64,000 nt of DNA. Source: Palsa-601 sp963801185. Its GTDB lineage: Bacteria > Actinomycetota > Acidimicrobiia > Acidimicrobiales > Bog-793. A program made the translations under genes and the position numbers. Positions 1 to 11,679 of this stretch are shown here, one piece after another. The stretch lies in assembly GCA_963801185.1 (NCBI GenBank), contig CAWDDW010000001.1, positions 62,001-126,000 on the forward strand. The letters are read 5' to 3'. Below the pieces are notes generated by a model that searched no databases, was not told where the DNA came from, and was given only the letters and a program-made list of their open reading frames with translations. Every line of letters starts with the position of its first letter. Position 1 is the stretch's first letter.

Positions 1-1
1 G

Positions 2-1679
2 TCCTACTTCGACGAGTTCGCCGCTCCCTCTCCGCTCCAGCACACGTGGTCGCTCGGCATCGAGGAGCAGTTCTATCTCGTCTGGCCACTCGTAGTCGTC
101 GGGCTGCTCGCTGTCGCTCGCGCGAAGTGGCGGGCGGCGGGGTGGACGGTCGCCTTGGCCGGTGGTGCTGCGTCGGCCGCCTGGATGGCTTGGCTGGCCG
201 CCCACGGCGCATCTGACAATCGTCTGTACTACGGCTCGGACACTCGCCGCGTTCGACCTGCTCATCGGCGCGGCGCTGGCGTTCCTCGTCGTCGGCCGCG
301 GACAGCCGGGCCGGCGTGCCAGGCGGCTTCTCTCGGTGGCAGCGCCTGTCGGTCTGGTCGTGCTCGGGCTGTTCTGGTGGCGCGGGGGAGGCTCTTCCGG
401 CGCGCCAGGGCGCGGGATGTTCGAGTGGGGCTTCCTCGCGTGTGCCTGTGTGGCAGCCGTCGTCCTCGCGGACGTCCGGCAACACGCTCTCTCACCTCTC
501 GGGAAGGTGCTGGCGCTCCCGCCGCTTCAGTTCATCGGGCAGATCTCCTATGAGCTCTACCTGTGGCATTGGCCCGTCATCTGCGAGCTCACTCCCACGC
601 GGCTCGGCTTCGGGGGAGCAAAGCTCGACCTCGTCAGGGTGGCGGTCGCGTCCTTCCTCTCGGTTGCCAGCTATTACGCCATCGACCGGCCGGTCCGCAG
701 GTGGGCGTTCAAGGGCTGGCCCATGCCTGTCCGAGTCCTGACAGCGCCGGCCGGCATGGTCGCGGCCTCGGTGATAATGGTCCTCGGCACCGTGCCTCCC
801 GCGCTCGCCAGCCCTCCGCCCGTGGTCAGGATCACCGTGACGCGCGGGCCGAGCGTGCCAGGCGCAGGCCACATGTACGGAGGGCCGATCCACCTCGCAG
901 AGACGCCCTCTCGGATCCATCCGCTTCGCATCATCATGTTCGGGGACTCGGTCATGCGGGACGATGCCACGTCGGTCGCCGCCGCCCTTCAGCCGACAGG
1001 TGTCGTCAACGTGAACGACGCCGGCTTCGACGGCTGGGGCTTCACGACGGACACCGGCTGGCGGCAGAACGTGCCAGGAGCGATCGAGAACGATCACGCG
1101 CAGCTCGTGATAGCTATGTGGAGCTTCGACAACGACTACCTCATGACCCACCGTCAGCAGTACGTCGGATGGATGAGAGAGTTCGTGCACCTCGTCCTCA
1201 GCCAGCCCGGCGTGGACGGGCTCATCTTCGAGCAATTCCCGGCGCTCGGCCCGCCGTTGTACTCCAATCCCGTCGATGCCTCGACCAACGAAGCCGCCGT
1301 CAACGTCCCGGTCGACACCTGGAACAGCATCGTGCGGTCGATGGTCGCGATCGATCCCGAGCGGGTCATGTACCTGCCGCTCGGCTCAGCGGTCGAACGG
1401 GCCGGCCGTTACGAGCCCTGGCTGCCGCCCGGTGACGAGTGGTCACTGCCCTTGCAGAAGTGGGTCCGGGTCCGTATGGCGGACGCGGTTCACTTCTGCC
1501 CGGCGGGCGCGGCGCGCTACGCAGCTGCGCTCGTGACAGACCTCAGGTCCCTCTACCATCTGCCGGCCCCTCCGTCGGGCTGGTCGACGGGTTCTTGGAC
1601 GGATGGGGCGCAGTTCACGGGGTCCGGTGCCTGCCCGGACGACCACCCGCCCGATGCGGCCGCCGTGAGCGTCCGCTGA
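2..1679 (+). CDS. OafA-type membrane acyltransferase with C-terminal SGNH domain (5' partial, frameshifted)
   Basis: The window opens inside this gene. From base 2 the frame reads the acyltransferase-3 signature HTWSLGIEEQFYLVWPL, then DNRLYYGSDTR, where the family continues with AFDLLIGAAL. That continuation is found one frame over, so one extra C near base 248 breaks the gene; removing it gives DTRAFDLLIG. The middle is membrane-rich (FIGQISYELYLWHWPVI, a family hallmark). The C-terminal third is an SGNH hydrolase-like domain: block I GDSVM near base 945, WSFDND near 1120, and the D-x-x-H pair in DAVHFCPAG near 1480. Such proteins transfer acyl groups onto cell-surface sugars, with the SGNH domain outside the membrane. 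The visible part is about 558 residues and the start lies left of the window. The stop sits one base before coaE. The acyl donor and sugar acceptor cannot be read from sequence. Confidence 0.88.
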
Positions 1680-1680
1680 C

Positions 1681-2301
1681 GTGATCGCGATCGGGCTCAC
1701 CGGCGGCATCGGCTCCGGCAAGTCGACAGTGGCCTCGATGCTCGTCGAGCGCGGGGCTGTCCTGATCGACGCGGACGTGCTGGCGCGCGAGGTGGTCGAG
1801 CCGGGCCGGAAGGCGTTCGCGGAAGTGAGGGAACGTTTCGGGGACGGGGTGCTCGCGCCCGACGGTTCCCTCGATCGCCAGGCGTTGGCCGCGATCGTCT
1901 TCGCCGACGAAGTGGCCCGGGCGGACCTCAACGCGATCGTCCACCCTGAGGTGGGACGGGAGATGTTCGAACGCATCTCCCATGAGGCCGGGACGGATCA
2001 CGTCGTCATCCTCGATGTGCCGCTCCTCGCGGAAGGCGGGCGGGACCGTTACCCGGTGGCCGGGGTGCTCGTCGTCGATTGCCCGGTGGACCTGGCAATC
2101 GACCGTTTGGTGGCCCAGCGCGAGATGGACCGGGCCGACGCCGAACGGCGGGTCGCGGCCCAGAGCTCCCGCGAGGATCGGTTGCGCGTTGCCGACTTCA
2201 TCATCATGAACATGGGCAGCATGGACGAACTGCGAGACATGGTCGCCAGGGCCTGGGCCTGGATCGAGGGCCTTCGCTCGCAGGCGGGGTCAGCACCGTG
2301 A
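1681..2301 (+). CDS. coaE: Dephospho-CoA kinase
   Basis: This enzyme phosphorylates the 3'-hydroxyl of dephospho-CoA, the last step of coenzyme A synthesis, in the cytosol. The P-loop GLTGGIGSGKST is at residues 5–16, followed by the family motif DADVLAREVVEPG near residue 31 and VVILDVPLLAE near 108. The 206-residue length is normal for actinobacterial CoaE. The start is GTG, placed immediately after the stop of the acyltransferase gene, and no alternative upstream start keeps the P-loop near the N-terminus. coaE lying upstream of uvrB is a common actinobacterial arrangement, which supports the assignment. No frame disruption is seen here. Confidence 0.97.
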   Translation: MIAIGLTGGIGSGKSTVASMLVERGAVLIDADVLAREVVEPGRKAFAEVRERFGDGVLAPDGSLDRQALAAIVFADEVARADLNAIVHPEVGREMFERISHEAGTDHVVILDVPLLAEGGRDRYPVAGVLVVDCPVDLAIDRLVAQREMDRADAERRVAAQSSREDRLRVADFIIMNMGSMDELRDMVARAWAWIEGLRSQAGSAP

Positions 2302-2362
2302 GAGCGCCGTCGCCAGACGCCGTGTCGGCGCGCGTTGCCGCGGCGACCGGGGAAGACCGATA

Positions 2363-3037
2363 ATGCAGTCGATGGGATCGGGCCAGTCGTCGAAGGACAA
2401 CCGTTCTGGCAAGTCGTCCGCGCAGGGCGCCGCCTGGTCCGACTGGTTGGCGAAGTCCGTTTGGTACGCCACCTCGACGCGCCCGGGAGCCCAGGGCGGC
2501 GTGCCCGGTCCCGGAAGGGATTACGGTCCCGGCTCGTCGGTCCGCGCGTCTGACGCCGAGCGATCAGAGGTGATCGACTCCCTCTCTCAGCACTTCGGGG
2601 AGGGCCGCCTCGATCAGGAAGAATTCGACGATCGGCTGCAGCGCGCCATGTCGGCCAAGACGAGAGGCGACCTCGTGCCGCTGCTCGTCGACCTCCCCAC
2701 TACCCACACGGACGCCTCGCCGACCACACCCTCGGTGCGCCAGCGGTTGCGGAGACAGGTCGCAGGATTGGCTGCCGCCGTCTCGGCGCTGGTCGTCCTC
2801 GCGGTCGCCTGGCTGGTCCTCGCCCCTGGAGACGGGGCGAAGGGCTGGGCGATCTTTTTCCTCCTCGTGGCGGCGTACCTGCTCCGGCGCTTCAGCAAGA
2901 GCCGGCGGCGGCGCCTTCGCCACGAGCACCTCCACGAGCACGGGACGCCGCACTGGCACGGCCCGCACGGACGGGTACGAGTGGAGTTCGACGTTCGCCG
3001 CCTCGGCTCGGGCTCCGGCCGGTACGACCACCACTGA
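2363..3037 (+). CDS. DUF1707 (SHOCT-like) membrane protein with His-rich tail
   Basis: The 224-residue protein has a Gly/Ser-rich N-terminus (about residues 1–60). A DUF1707 domain follows at about 62–113, starting VRASDAERSEVIDSL and containing GEGRLDQEEFDDRL. Two hydrophobic segments lie near residues 132–155 and 158–175, and an Arg-rich stretch comes next. The cytoplasmic tail is His-rich: HEHLHEHGTPHWHGPHG has six His in 17 residues. DUF1707 is widespread in Actinobacteria and its role is not established; it often sits at the N-terminus of small membrane proteins. It lies between coaE (61 bases upstream) and uvrB (56 bases downstream). The ATG at 2363 is used, and no strong ribosome-binding site separates it from the second ATG four codons later. 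The His cluster could bind metal, but that is inference. Confidence 0.85.
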   Translation: MQSMGSGQSSKDNRSGKSSAQGAAWSDWLAKSVWYATSTRPGAQGGVPGPGRDYGPGSSVRASDAERSEVIDSLSQHFGEGRLDQEEFDDRLQRAMSAKTRGDLVPLLVDLPTTHTDASPTTPSVRQRLRRQVAGLAAAVSALVVLAVAWLVLAPGDGAKGWAIFFLLVAAYLLRRFSKSRRRRLRHEHLHEHGTPHWHGPHGRVRVEFDVRRLGSGSGRYDHH

Positions 3038-3093
3038 CCAGTCCTGCCTGGGCAGAGACGCCAACGCGCACCCTGTCGGTACCATCGAAACGG

Positions 3094-5180
<2,087 letters not shown>

Positions 5181-5182
5181 GC

Positions 5183-8078
5183 GTGGCAAATTTCCTCGTC
5201 ATCCGAGGAGCTCGCGAGCACAACCTCAAGAACATCTCGCTCGAGCTGCCGCGCGAGCAGCTGATCGTCTTCACGGGGCTGTCGGGCTCGGGAAAGTCCT
5301 CGCTCGCGTTCGACACGATCTACGCCGAGGGCCAGAGACGCTACGTCGAGTCGCTGTCCTCTTATGCCCGTCAGTTCCTCGGGCAGATGGACAAGCCGGA
5401 CGTCGACTTCATCGAGGGCCTCTCGCCTGCCATCTCGATCGACCAGAAGTCGGCCTCCCGCAATCCTCGCTCCACCGTCGGCACGGTCACGGAGATCTAC
5501 GACTACCTGCGCCTCCTGTTCGCACGCATAGGTCAACCTCACTGCCCGAGCTGCGGTCGGACCGTCAGCCGGCAGAGCCCGCAGCAGATCGTCGACCGGG
5601 TGCTCCAGCTCAGTGACGGCACGCGCTTCCAGGTGCTCGCGCCCGTCGTGCGCGGGCGGAAGGGCGAGTACTCGTCACTCTTGGACGACCTCGCTAAGCA
5701 GGGATTCGCCCGGGTCCGCATCGACGGCAACGTCGTCGACCTCGCCGAGCGGTCTGCGGTCGAGCTCGCCCGCTACGAGCAGCACACGATCGAGGTGGTG
5801 GTCGACCGGCTGGTGCGAAAGGACGGGATCGAGCGCCGGCTGACCGATTCCATCGAGACGGCGCTACGGCTGGGCGAGGGGATGGCGGAGATCCTCGTGG
5901 GGGGTGCTGCCCGAACCGCAGCCGCCGGCCGCGCCGAGGGCGATGCCGGCGAGGGAGCTGCGGTCGGCGATGGAGAGGAGACCCTCACCTTCTCCCAGCA
6001 CCTGGCATGCACTTATTGCGGCATCTCGTTCGAGGAGCTGGCGCCCCGCAGCTTCTCGTTCAACTCGCCCTACGGTGCGTGCCCAGCTTGCAATGGGCTC
6101 GGCACCCGTTTCGAGGTCGACCCAGAAGCTCATCGTCCCGGACGCCGACCGCTCGATCGCGTCGGGAGCCATCTCGCCGTGGACGGGCGCGCGGACCGAG
6201 TACTTCTCACGGGTGTTGTTCGCCGTCGCCGATGCGTTCAAGATCGATCCGAAAAGGCCGTGGAGCAAGCTGACGAAAGCTCAGAAGAAGATCTTCCTGT
6301 TCGGTGCCGGCAAGACTAGGGTGCACATCCAGTACCGCAACCGCTACGGCACCCTCCGCAGTTACGACACGACGTTCGAAGGCGTGGTGCCGTGGCTGCA
6401 GCGGCGCCACTCCGAAGCGGAGTCGGACTGGCAGCGCGAGCAGATCGAGGGGTACATGCGGGAGGTACCCTGCCCGACTTGTGGCGGCACCCGGCTGAAG
6501 CCGGAGACACTCGCGGTAACGATCTCGGGTCGCAACATCGCCGAGCTCTGCTCACTTTCGATCCGCGGTGCTCACGATCTGCTCGGCAGCCTGGAGCTGA
6601 GCGCTCGGGAGGAGATGATCGCCGCACGGGTCATGAAGGAGATCCGTGCACGCCTGCAGTTCCTCGTGGACGTCGGGCTCGACTATCTGAGCCTCGACCG
6701 CTCGGCGGCCACGCTCGCGGGTGGCGAGGCACAGCGGATCCGGCTCGCGAGCCAGATCGGCTCGGGTCTGGTCGGAGTGCTCTACGTGCTCGACGAACCT
6801 TCGATCGGCCTTCACCAGCGCGACAACAAGAGGTTGATCGAGACGCTCATCCGGCTCCGCGACCTCGGCAACACGGTCCTCGTGGTCGAGCACGACGAGG
6901 AGACCATCCGGGTGGCCGATCACATCGTCGACATCGGACCTGGCGCGGGCGAGCACGGGGGAGAGGTGGTCTACTCAGGACCGCTGAAGGGGCTGATAGC
7001 AACGAAGAGCTCGATAACCGGCCAGTATCTCGCCGGCAAGCGCGAGATCGCCCTGCCGACGATGCGGCGCGAGCCTCGAGGTGAGTGGGTCACCATTAGA
7101 GGCGCCCGCGAGCACAACCTGAAGAACCTCGACGTCGAGCTGCCGCTCGGGTGCTTCGTTGCCGTGACCGGCGTGTCGGGCTCCGGCAAGTCGACGCTCG
7201 TGAACGACATCTTGCATCGCGCCCTCATGCAGCGGATCTACAAGTCCCGCGTCGTACCCGGGCGCCACAAGTCCATCGAGGGTGCCGAGGCGCTCGACAA
7301 GGTGATCGACATCGACCAGTCGCCGATCGGGAGGACCCCGAGGTCCAACCCGGCCACCTACTCCGGAGTCTTCGACCACATTCGCAAGCTCTTCAGCCAG
7401 ACCTCGGAGGCGAGGTTGCGGGGCTATCAGCCCGGTCGTTTCTCCTTCAATGTCTCGGGGGGCCGGTGCGACGGCTGCGCCGGCGACGGCACGATCAAGA
7501 TCGAGATGCACTTCCTGCCGGACGTGTACGTCCCCTGTGAGGTGTGCAAAGGGGCGCGGTACAACCGGGACACCCTCGAGGTGGCCTGGCGAGGGCGCAA
7601 CATCGCGGAGGTGCTGGACCTCTCGTGCGAAGAGGCACTCGAGTACTTCTCAGCACAGCCGGTGATCTCACGGCACCTGCAGACCCTGGTCGACGTCGGG
7701 CTGTCCTACGTGCGCCTCGGCCAGCCCGCTCCCACGCTGTCGGGCGGCGAGGCCCAACGAGTCAAGCTCGCGTCCGAGCTCTCGAAGCGCTCGACCGGGC
7801 GCACTTTGTACATCCTCGACGAGCCGACGACCGGCCTTCACTTCGAGGACGTCCGCAAGCTTCTCGGCGTGCTGCAGCGCCTCGTCGACAACGGGAACAC
7901 CGTGTGCGTGATCGAGCACAACCTCGACGTCATAAAGTCGGCAGACTGGATCATCGACCTAGGGCCCGAGGGAGGCGACGGCGGGGGGATGATCATCGCG
8001 GAAGGCACTCCCGAGAAGGTCGCGAAGACCTCGGAGAGCTACACCGGTCAGTATCTCGAGGCCATGCTGGCCCGTTAG
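5183..8078 (+). CDS. uvrA: Excinuclease ABC subunit A (frameshifted in draft sequence)
   Basis: UvrA is the dimeric ABC ATPase that finds bulky DNA lesions and loads UvrB. The start is GTG at 5183. The protein carries two ABC modules: Walker A GLSGSGKSS and, in the second half, GVSGSGKST; signatures LAGGEAQRIRLA and LSGGEAQRVKLA; and zinc-finger cysteines CPSCG, CTYCG/CPACNG, CPTCGG and CDGCAGDG/CEVCKG. The reading frame changes at 6125–6128. Removing one base turns DPEAHRPG into DPELIVPD, the expected family sequence after GLGTRFEV. The repaired length is about 964 residues, as usual for UvrA. It follows uvrB at a 2-base gap and precedes a VOC gene by 7 bases. Confidence 0.97.
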
Positions 8079-8085
8079 GAGCTTC

Positions 8086-8457
8086 ATGGCACACCGAATC
8101 GCAGGGCTCGATCACGTACAGCTCGCCATGCCGAGGGGCGAAGAGGCGGCCGCCGAGGCCTTCTACGGGGACTTGCTCGGCTTCGACGTCCTGCCCAAAC
8201 CACCAGTGCTGGCGGCGCGGGGTGGCAGGTGGTTCGGCGCTGACGGCGGCAGAGTGCAGGTGCACCTCGGCGTCGAGGAGGAGTTCCGCCCAGCCAAGAA
8301 GGCTCACCCAGCACTGCTCGTCGATGGGCTGGACGAGCTCGTGGCTGTCCTGTCGGAGGCTGGTGTCACCGTCCGGTGGGACGACGACAACCCGGGAGTC
8401 CACCGCTGCTACGTCGACGACCCCTTCGGCAACCGGATCGAGCTCGTCGCCGGCTGA
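8086..8457 (+). CDS. VOC-superfamily (glyoxalase/bleomycin-resistance-like) protein
   Basis: The protein is small (123 residues), with a single vicinal-oxygen-chelate fold unit. It opens with IAGLDHVQLAMPRG, continues through AFYGDLLGFDV and ends with YVDDPFGNRIEL, the typical paired beta-alpha-beta-beta-beta pattern. A His near residue 9 (DHVQL) and the Glu in the last strand (RIEL) are at the positions that usually bind metal. VOC proteins include glyoxalase I, dioxygenases and antibiotic-sequestering proteins, and the substrate cannot be inferred from sequence. The gene starts with ATG 7 bases after uvrA and probably shares its transcript. Its stop codon is part of the hairpin that separates it from the convergent glycosylphosphotransferase gene. 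Confidence 0.85.
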   Translation: MAHRIAGLDHVQLAMPRGEEAAAEAFYGDLLGFDVLPKPPVLAARGGRWFGADGGRVQVHLGVEEEFRPAKKAHPALLVDGLDELVAVLSEAGVTVRWDDDNPGVHRCYVDDPFGNRIELVAG

Positions 8458-8480
8458 GGTGCCTTGACGACACCTCAGCC
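8452..8480. terminator. Bidirectional hairpin terminator between convergent genes
   Basis: GGCTGAGGTG (8452–8461) and CACCTCAGCC (8471–8480) form a perfect 10-bp GC-rich stem with a 9-base loop. The hairpin overlaps the stop codon of the VOC gene and ends 2 bases before the stop of the convergent glycosylphosphotransferase gene. There is no U-tract, as is frequent in high-GC actinobacteria. Its position and symmetry suit termination from both sides. Confidence 0.7.
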
Positions 8481-8481
8481 G

Positions 8482-10062
8482 TCAGAAGGCCCCATGCCCC
8501 CTGAACACCCGGGCGGGCGTGTGCCAGAGGATCTTCAAGTCCCAGAGAAGCGACCACGACGCCACGTAGAGGTAGTCGAGGCGCTTCAGCTCGTCGTAGG
8601 ACAGATGGCTCCGGCCCGAGATCTGCCACAAGCCGGTCATCCCCGGCCGTACGTCGAAACGGCGGGCGGCAGATCCGGCTATCTGACTGGACTCTGCCGG
8701 AATGAACGGTCTTGGCCCGACGAGCGACATGTCGCCGCGCAACACGTTCAACAGCTGTGGGAGCTCGTCAAGACTCGACTTCCGTAAGAAGGCCCCGACC
8801 CTGGTCACTCGCGGATCGCCCCGCATCTTGAACAACGGACCGTCCACCTCGTTCGCCTTCACCAGATCGGAATCGCCGCGGTGCTGCTCCGCATCCACGA
8901 CCATCGTCCGAAGCTTCAGCATCGTGAAGGTCCGGCCGTTCTGGCCGACTCGCTGCTGACGGAAGAACACGGGACCCGGTGACGAGCGCTTCACCGCGAT
9001 AGCGGCAGCTGCGAAGACAGGGCTCAAGATGACGACCGAGAGGGTCGCGAGCACGAGGTCGAACGTGCGCTTTGCCACCCGTGCGCCACGGCTCAGGCTA
9101 CCCGGTGCCACGTCGATGATGGCAAGGCCCGCTATCTCCTTGACCGCGGAGCGCCATGAGAGGAGCTCGAAGTAGCGCGGCACGATCGAGATGGCGATGT
9201 CGGGCTTCAAGGATTGCAGTCGTTGGATGGCCTCGGCAGGATGCGTCCGCGAGAAGCTGACGATGACCTGGTCGACCGCGTGGTTGGCGCAGATGGTAGG
9301 CAGGTCGTCGATCGGCCCGAGCACTCCGGTGCCTGGAGCCGGGTCATCGTCGACGCACCCGACGACCGTGATGCGGGGGTCCCACGACAGGTAGCGCAGG
9401 AGATGCCCTGCCATCATGCCGCTCCCGACTATGAGGACGCGGAAGTGCTCAACATCGGCCGCGCGCATCAGCGCCCGGGCGAGTGCCCGTCCCATCGGGA
9501 CGGCGAGCGCGGCGATCGTCAGCGCAACCACGATCGTGACCGGCGCGACCGACGATCGGGCCTCGAGGCCACCGAAGAGGTGATTGATACCGAGGACGAA
9601 ACAGCTCGCAAATGCCAGCGCGTAAATGATGTCGCGCAGCTCGCTGAAGGTGTTGACCATCAACTGGCGGGGCCAGCGCGCGTACAGGCCGTTGGCCCAG
9701 AATGCGACGGCAGCCGCAAGCTGCAATAGCCCGCCGAGGATGAGATCGGGTATGAGGGCTGATCCCGACCCTGCCGGCGTCTGGTGGACGATCCGGACGG
9801 CCAAGATCTCACAGGCGCCGACGACCGCGAGATCTGCGACGAAAAGTGCCACCCGTGGCCCGATGCGGGCCGCCCGGCCTGCTACGACTCCATCGGGTTC
9901 GGGGTGGCTGGCGGGCGGCGCTATCGCGAGTGGAATGCGTTCGCGACGCGTGCGGGGATCTATTCGATCGGCGTCACGAAATGCCTCCCGCCGATGGGGT
10001 CCCTGCAGCTCAGCCTCTCGTCTTGTCACTTTCCCCAGCCCCTCTTGAGCCCCGCGGAGCAC
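8482..10062 (-). CDS. Polyprenyl-phosphate glycosylphosphotransferase (WbaP/WcaJ type)
   Basis: This membrane enzyme would move a sugar-1-phosphate from a nucleotide sugar onto undecaprenyl phosphate, starting repeat-unit synthesis. The N-terminal half has four or five membrane segments (for example VALFVADLAVVGACEILAV and IIYALAFASCFVLGINHLF). A CoA-binding-like Rossmann segment follows (FRVLIVGSGMMAGHLLRYL). The C-terminal bacterial sugar transferase domain begins KRTFDLVLATLSVVILSP, with KLRTM, SSLDELPQLLNVLRGDMS and LVGPRP. The longest frame starts at GTG 10062 (526 residues). GTG 10029, preceded by a G-rich stretch, gives 515 residues and may be the true start. It is transcribed divergently from the dehydrogenase gene and is the probable initiating enzyme for the glycan encoded here. 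The sugar is unknown. Confidence 0.92.
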   Translation of the reverse strand: MLRGAQEGLGKVTRREAELQGPHRREAFRDADRIDPRTRRERIPLAIAPPASHPEPDGVVAGRAARIGPRVALFVADLAVVGACEILAVRIVHQTPAGSGSALIPDLILGGLLQLAAAVAFWANGLYARWPRQLMVNTFSELRDIIYALAFASCFVLGINHLFGGLEARSSVAPVTIVVALTIAALAVPMGRALARALMRAADVEHFRVLIVGSGMMAGHLLRYLSWDPRITVVGCVDDDPAPGTGVLGPIDDLPTICANHAVDQVIVSFSRTHPAEAIQRLQSLKPDIAISIVPRYFELLSWRSAVKEIAGLAIIDVAPGSLSRGARVAKRTFDLVLATLSVVILSPVFAAAAIAVKRSSPGPVFFRQQRVGQNGRTFTMLKLRTMVVDAEQHRGDSDLVKANEVDGPLFKMRGDPRVTRVGAFLRKSSLDELPQLLNVLRGDMSLVGPRPFIPAESSQIAGSAARRFDVRPGMTGLWQISGRSHLSYDELKRLDYLYVASWSLLWDLKILWHTPARVFRGHGAF

Positions 10063-10325
10063 CTACTTCCTGCTCCGAAAAACTGCCGGTTATCTAGTGC
10101 TGCTCACGCTGAAACTAAGTTGGGGGCAAGACGGTGAACATTACGTGGGCCGGATAGTACCATGGCCGCTCTTTTGAGCACCAGGGGTCTAGATCTCGCT
10201 TGGACAGACGCCGCCACAGGAGAGCGGATGGAGCCGTGTGATCGCTGTCGCCTATGCTTCGGAGCGTTCACCTCAGCGCGGGGGCACCGATGCGAGGACA
10301 GGCGTGAGGTCGAGGAGATTCGCCC
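10063..10325. promoter_or_regulatory. Divergent intergenic region upstream of two glycan genes
   Basis: These 263 bases separate the divergent glycosylphosphotransferase and nucleotide-sugar dehydrogenase genes, so promoters for both should lie here. The part at about 10075–10170 is less GC-rich than its surroundings. An AGGAG ribosome-binding site at 10313–10317 sits 8 bases before the GTG at 10326. I could not identify convincing -35/-10 boxes. Confidence 0.4.
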
Positions 10326-11648
10326 GTGAAGGTTGCAGTGTTCGGTCTTGGCTACGTCGGCACCGTGACAGCGGCATGTCTTGCTGCTCGCGGCCACGAC
10401 ATCTGGGGGGTCGACATCGACGAGCACAAGGTTGCGATGGTCGGCGATGGCCGCACTCCGGTGCTGGAGCCCGGTTTGGGGGAACTGATTGCCGACGCTG
10501 TCGCGAGCGGAGCGCTCCACGCGACGACGAGCGTTGCGGAGGCCCTCACCGGCGCCGAGGTCTCGATCGTCTGCGTTGGGACTCCCTCATCTGCCAATGG
10601 CGGCACCGACCTCAGCTTCGTCACGCGGGCGACAGAGGAGATCGCTCAAGTGTTGGCGGCAGCGCCAGAGGGCTCTCCGTTTCATGCGGTCGTCGTCCGG
10701 TCGACCGTCCCGCCCGGTACCGTCGACGAGATCGTGGCTCCAGTGCTCCGGGCCACCGGCGCTCGAGTCGGTACGGCGATGTGCCCCGAGTTCCTCCGCG
10801 AGGGCTCTGGAGTCGCAGACTTCTTTGACCCACCCTTCACGGTCGTGGGAACCGGGGACCCGGACGTCGCGGAGCTCCTCTCGTCGCTGTTCGGGTTCCT
10901 CGACCAACCTGTGCGGGTCGTGGCCGTTCGGACAGCGGAGTCGCTCAAGTACGCCTGCAACGCCTTTCACGCCGTGAAGGTCGCCTTCGCGAACGAGATC
11001 GGTCGCGTCTTCCGTCCCCTTGGGATCGACTCTCGTGCGGTTATGGAGCTCTTCTGCGAGGACCGGCGCCTCAACATCTCGCCGAACTACCTTCGACCCG
11101 GCTTTGCGTTCGGCGGTCCATGCCTGCCGAAGGACCTGCGGTCACTTCTTCATTCGGCGCGGATGAGCAGCGTCGACCTTCCCTTGCTCGCCGGCGCGAT
11201 GTCGTCGAACGAGCTCGTGCTCGCAGATGTCGTGAACCGCATCACCGCCGAGGGTGGTTATGGCGAGGGTGGCATGACAGTGGCTCTTCTCGGCCTGAGC
11301 TTCAAGATGTCGAGCGACGACCTGCGGGAGAGCCCGAGCGTGCGGTTGGCGGAGACGCTCATCGGCAAGGGCTACAGGGTGCGGATCCACGACCCGGTCG
11401 TGAAGCCGTCGCAGCTGATCGGGACGAACCGCCGCTACGTCGAATCGAGGCTTCCTCACCTTCAGCACCTGCTGGCGGACAGCGCCTCGGAGGCTCTGGC
11501 GGGGGCGGAAGTCGCTGTGGTTTCCTCGTCGACCGAGCCCGTCATCGCAGCGCTGCTTGCCGCCGCCCCCTCGCGCATCTTGGATCTCACCGGTCGTCTC
11601 GGCGCCGGTGTCGAGGCCCTTCAAGGCTACGAAGGTGTCGGATGGTGA
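10326..11648 (+). CDS. Nucleotide-sugar 6-dehydrogenase, AlgD-like
   Basis: An NAD-dependent dehydrogenase of the UDP-glucose/GDP-mannose family, oxidising a sugar C6 to a carboxylate in two steps to give an activated uronic acid. The Rossmann motif GLGYVGTVTAACLA lies at residues 7–20. The catalytic Cys is in FAFGGPCLPKDLRSL, and the substrate-binding segment CNAFHAVKVAFANEIGR with LNISPNYLRPG resembles AlgD (GDP-mannose dehydrogenase) more than UDP-glucose dehydrogenases. The C-terminal domain has LGLSFKMSSDDLRESPS. At 440 residues it is full length. GTG start with AGGAG 8 bases upstream. It heads a run of same-strand genes (glycosyltransferase, AsnB, oxidoreductase, heparinase) consistent with a uronate-containing glycan. 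GDP-mannose versus UDP-glucose remains a judgement from motif resemblance. Confidence 0.93.
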   Translation: MKVAVFGLGYVGTVTAACLAARGHDIWGVDIDEHKVAMVGDGRTPVLEPGLGELIADAVASGALHATTSVAEALTGAEVSIVCVGTPSSANGGTDLSFVTRATEEIAQVLAAAPEGSPFHAVVVRSTVPPGTVDEIVAPVLRATGARVGTAMCPEFLREGSGVADFFDPPFTVVGTGDPDVAELLSSLFGFLDQPVRVVAVRTAESLKYACNAFHAVKVAFANEIGRVFRPLGIDSRAVMELFCEDRRLNISPNYLRPGFAFGGPCLPKDLRSLLHSARMSSVDLPLLAGAMSSNELVLADVVNRITAEGGYGEGGMTVALLGLSFKMSSDDLRESPSVRLAETLIGKGYRVRIHDPVVKPSQLIGTNRRYVESRLPHLQHLLADSASEALAGAEVAVVSSSTEPVIAALLAAAPSRILDLTGRLGAGVEALQGYEGVGW

Positions 11649-11679
11649 AGGTGCGTCATCTCTTCGGGTGGGGGACAGC

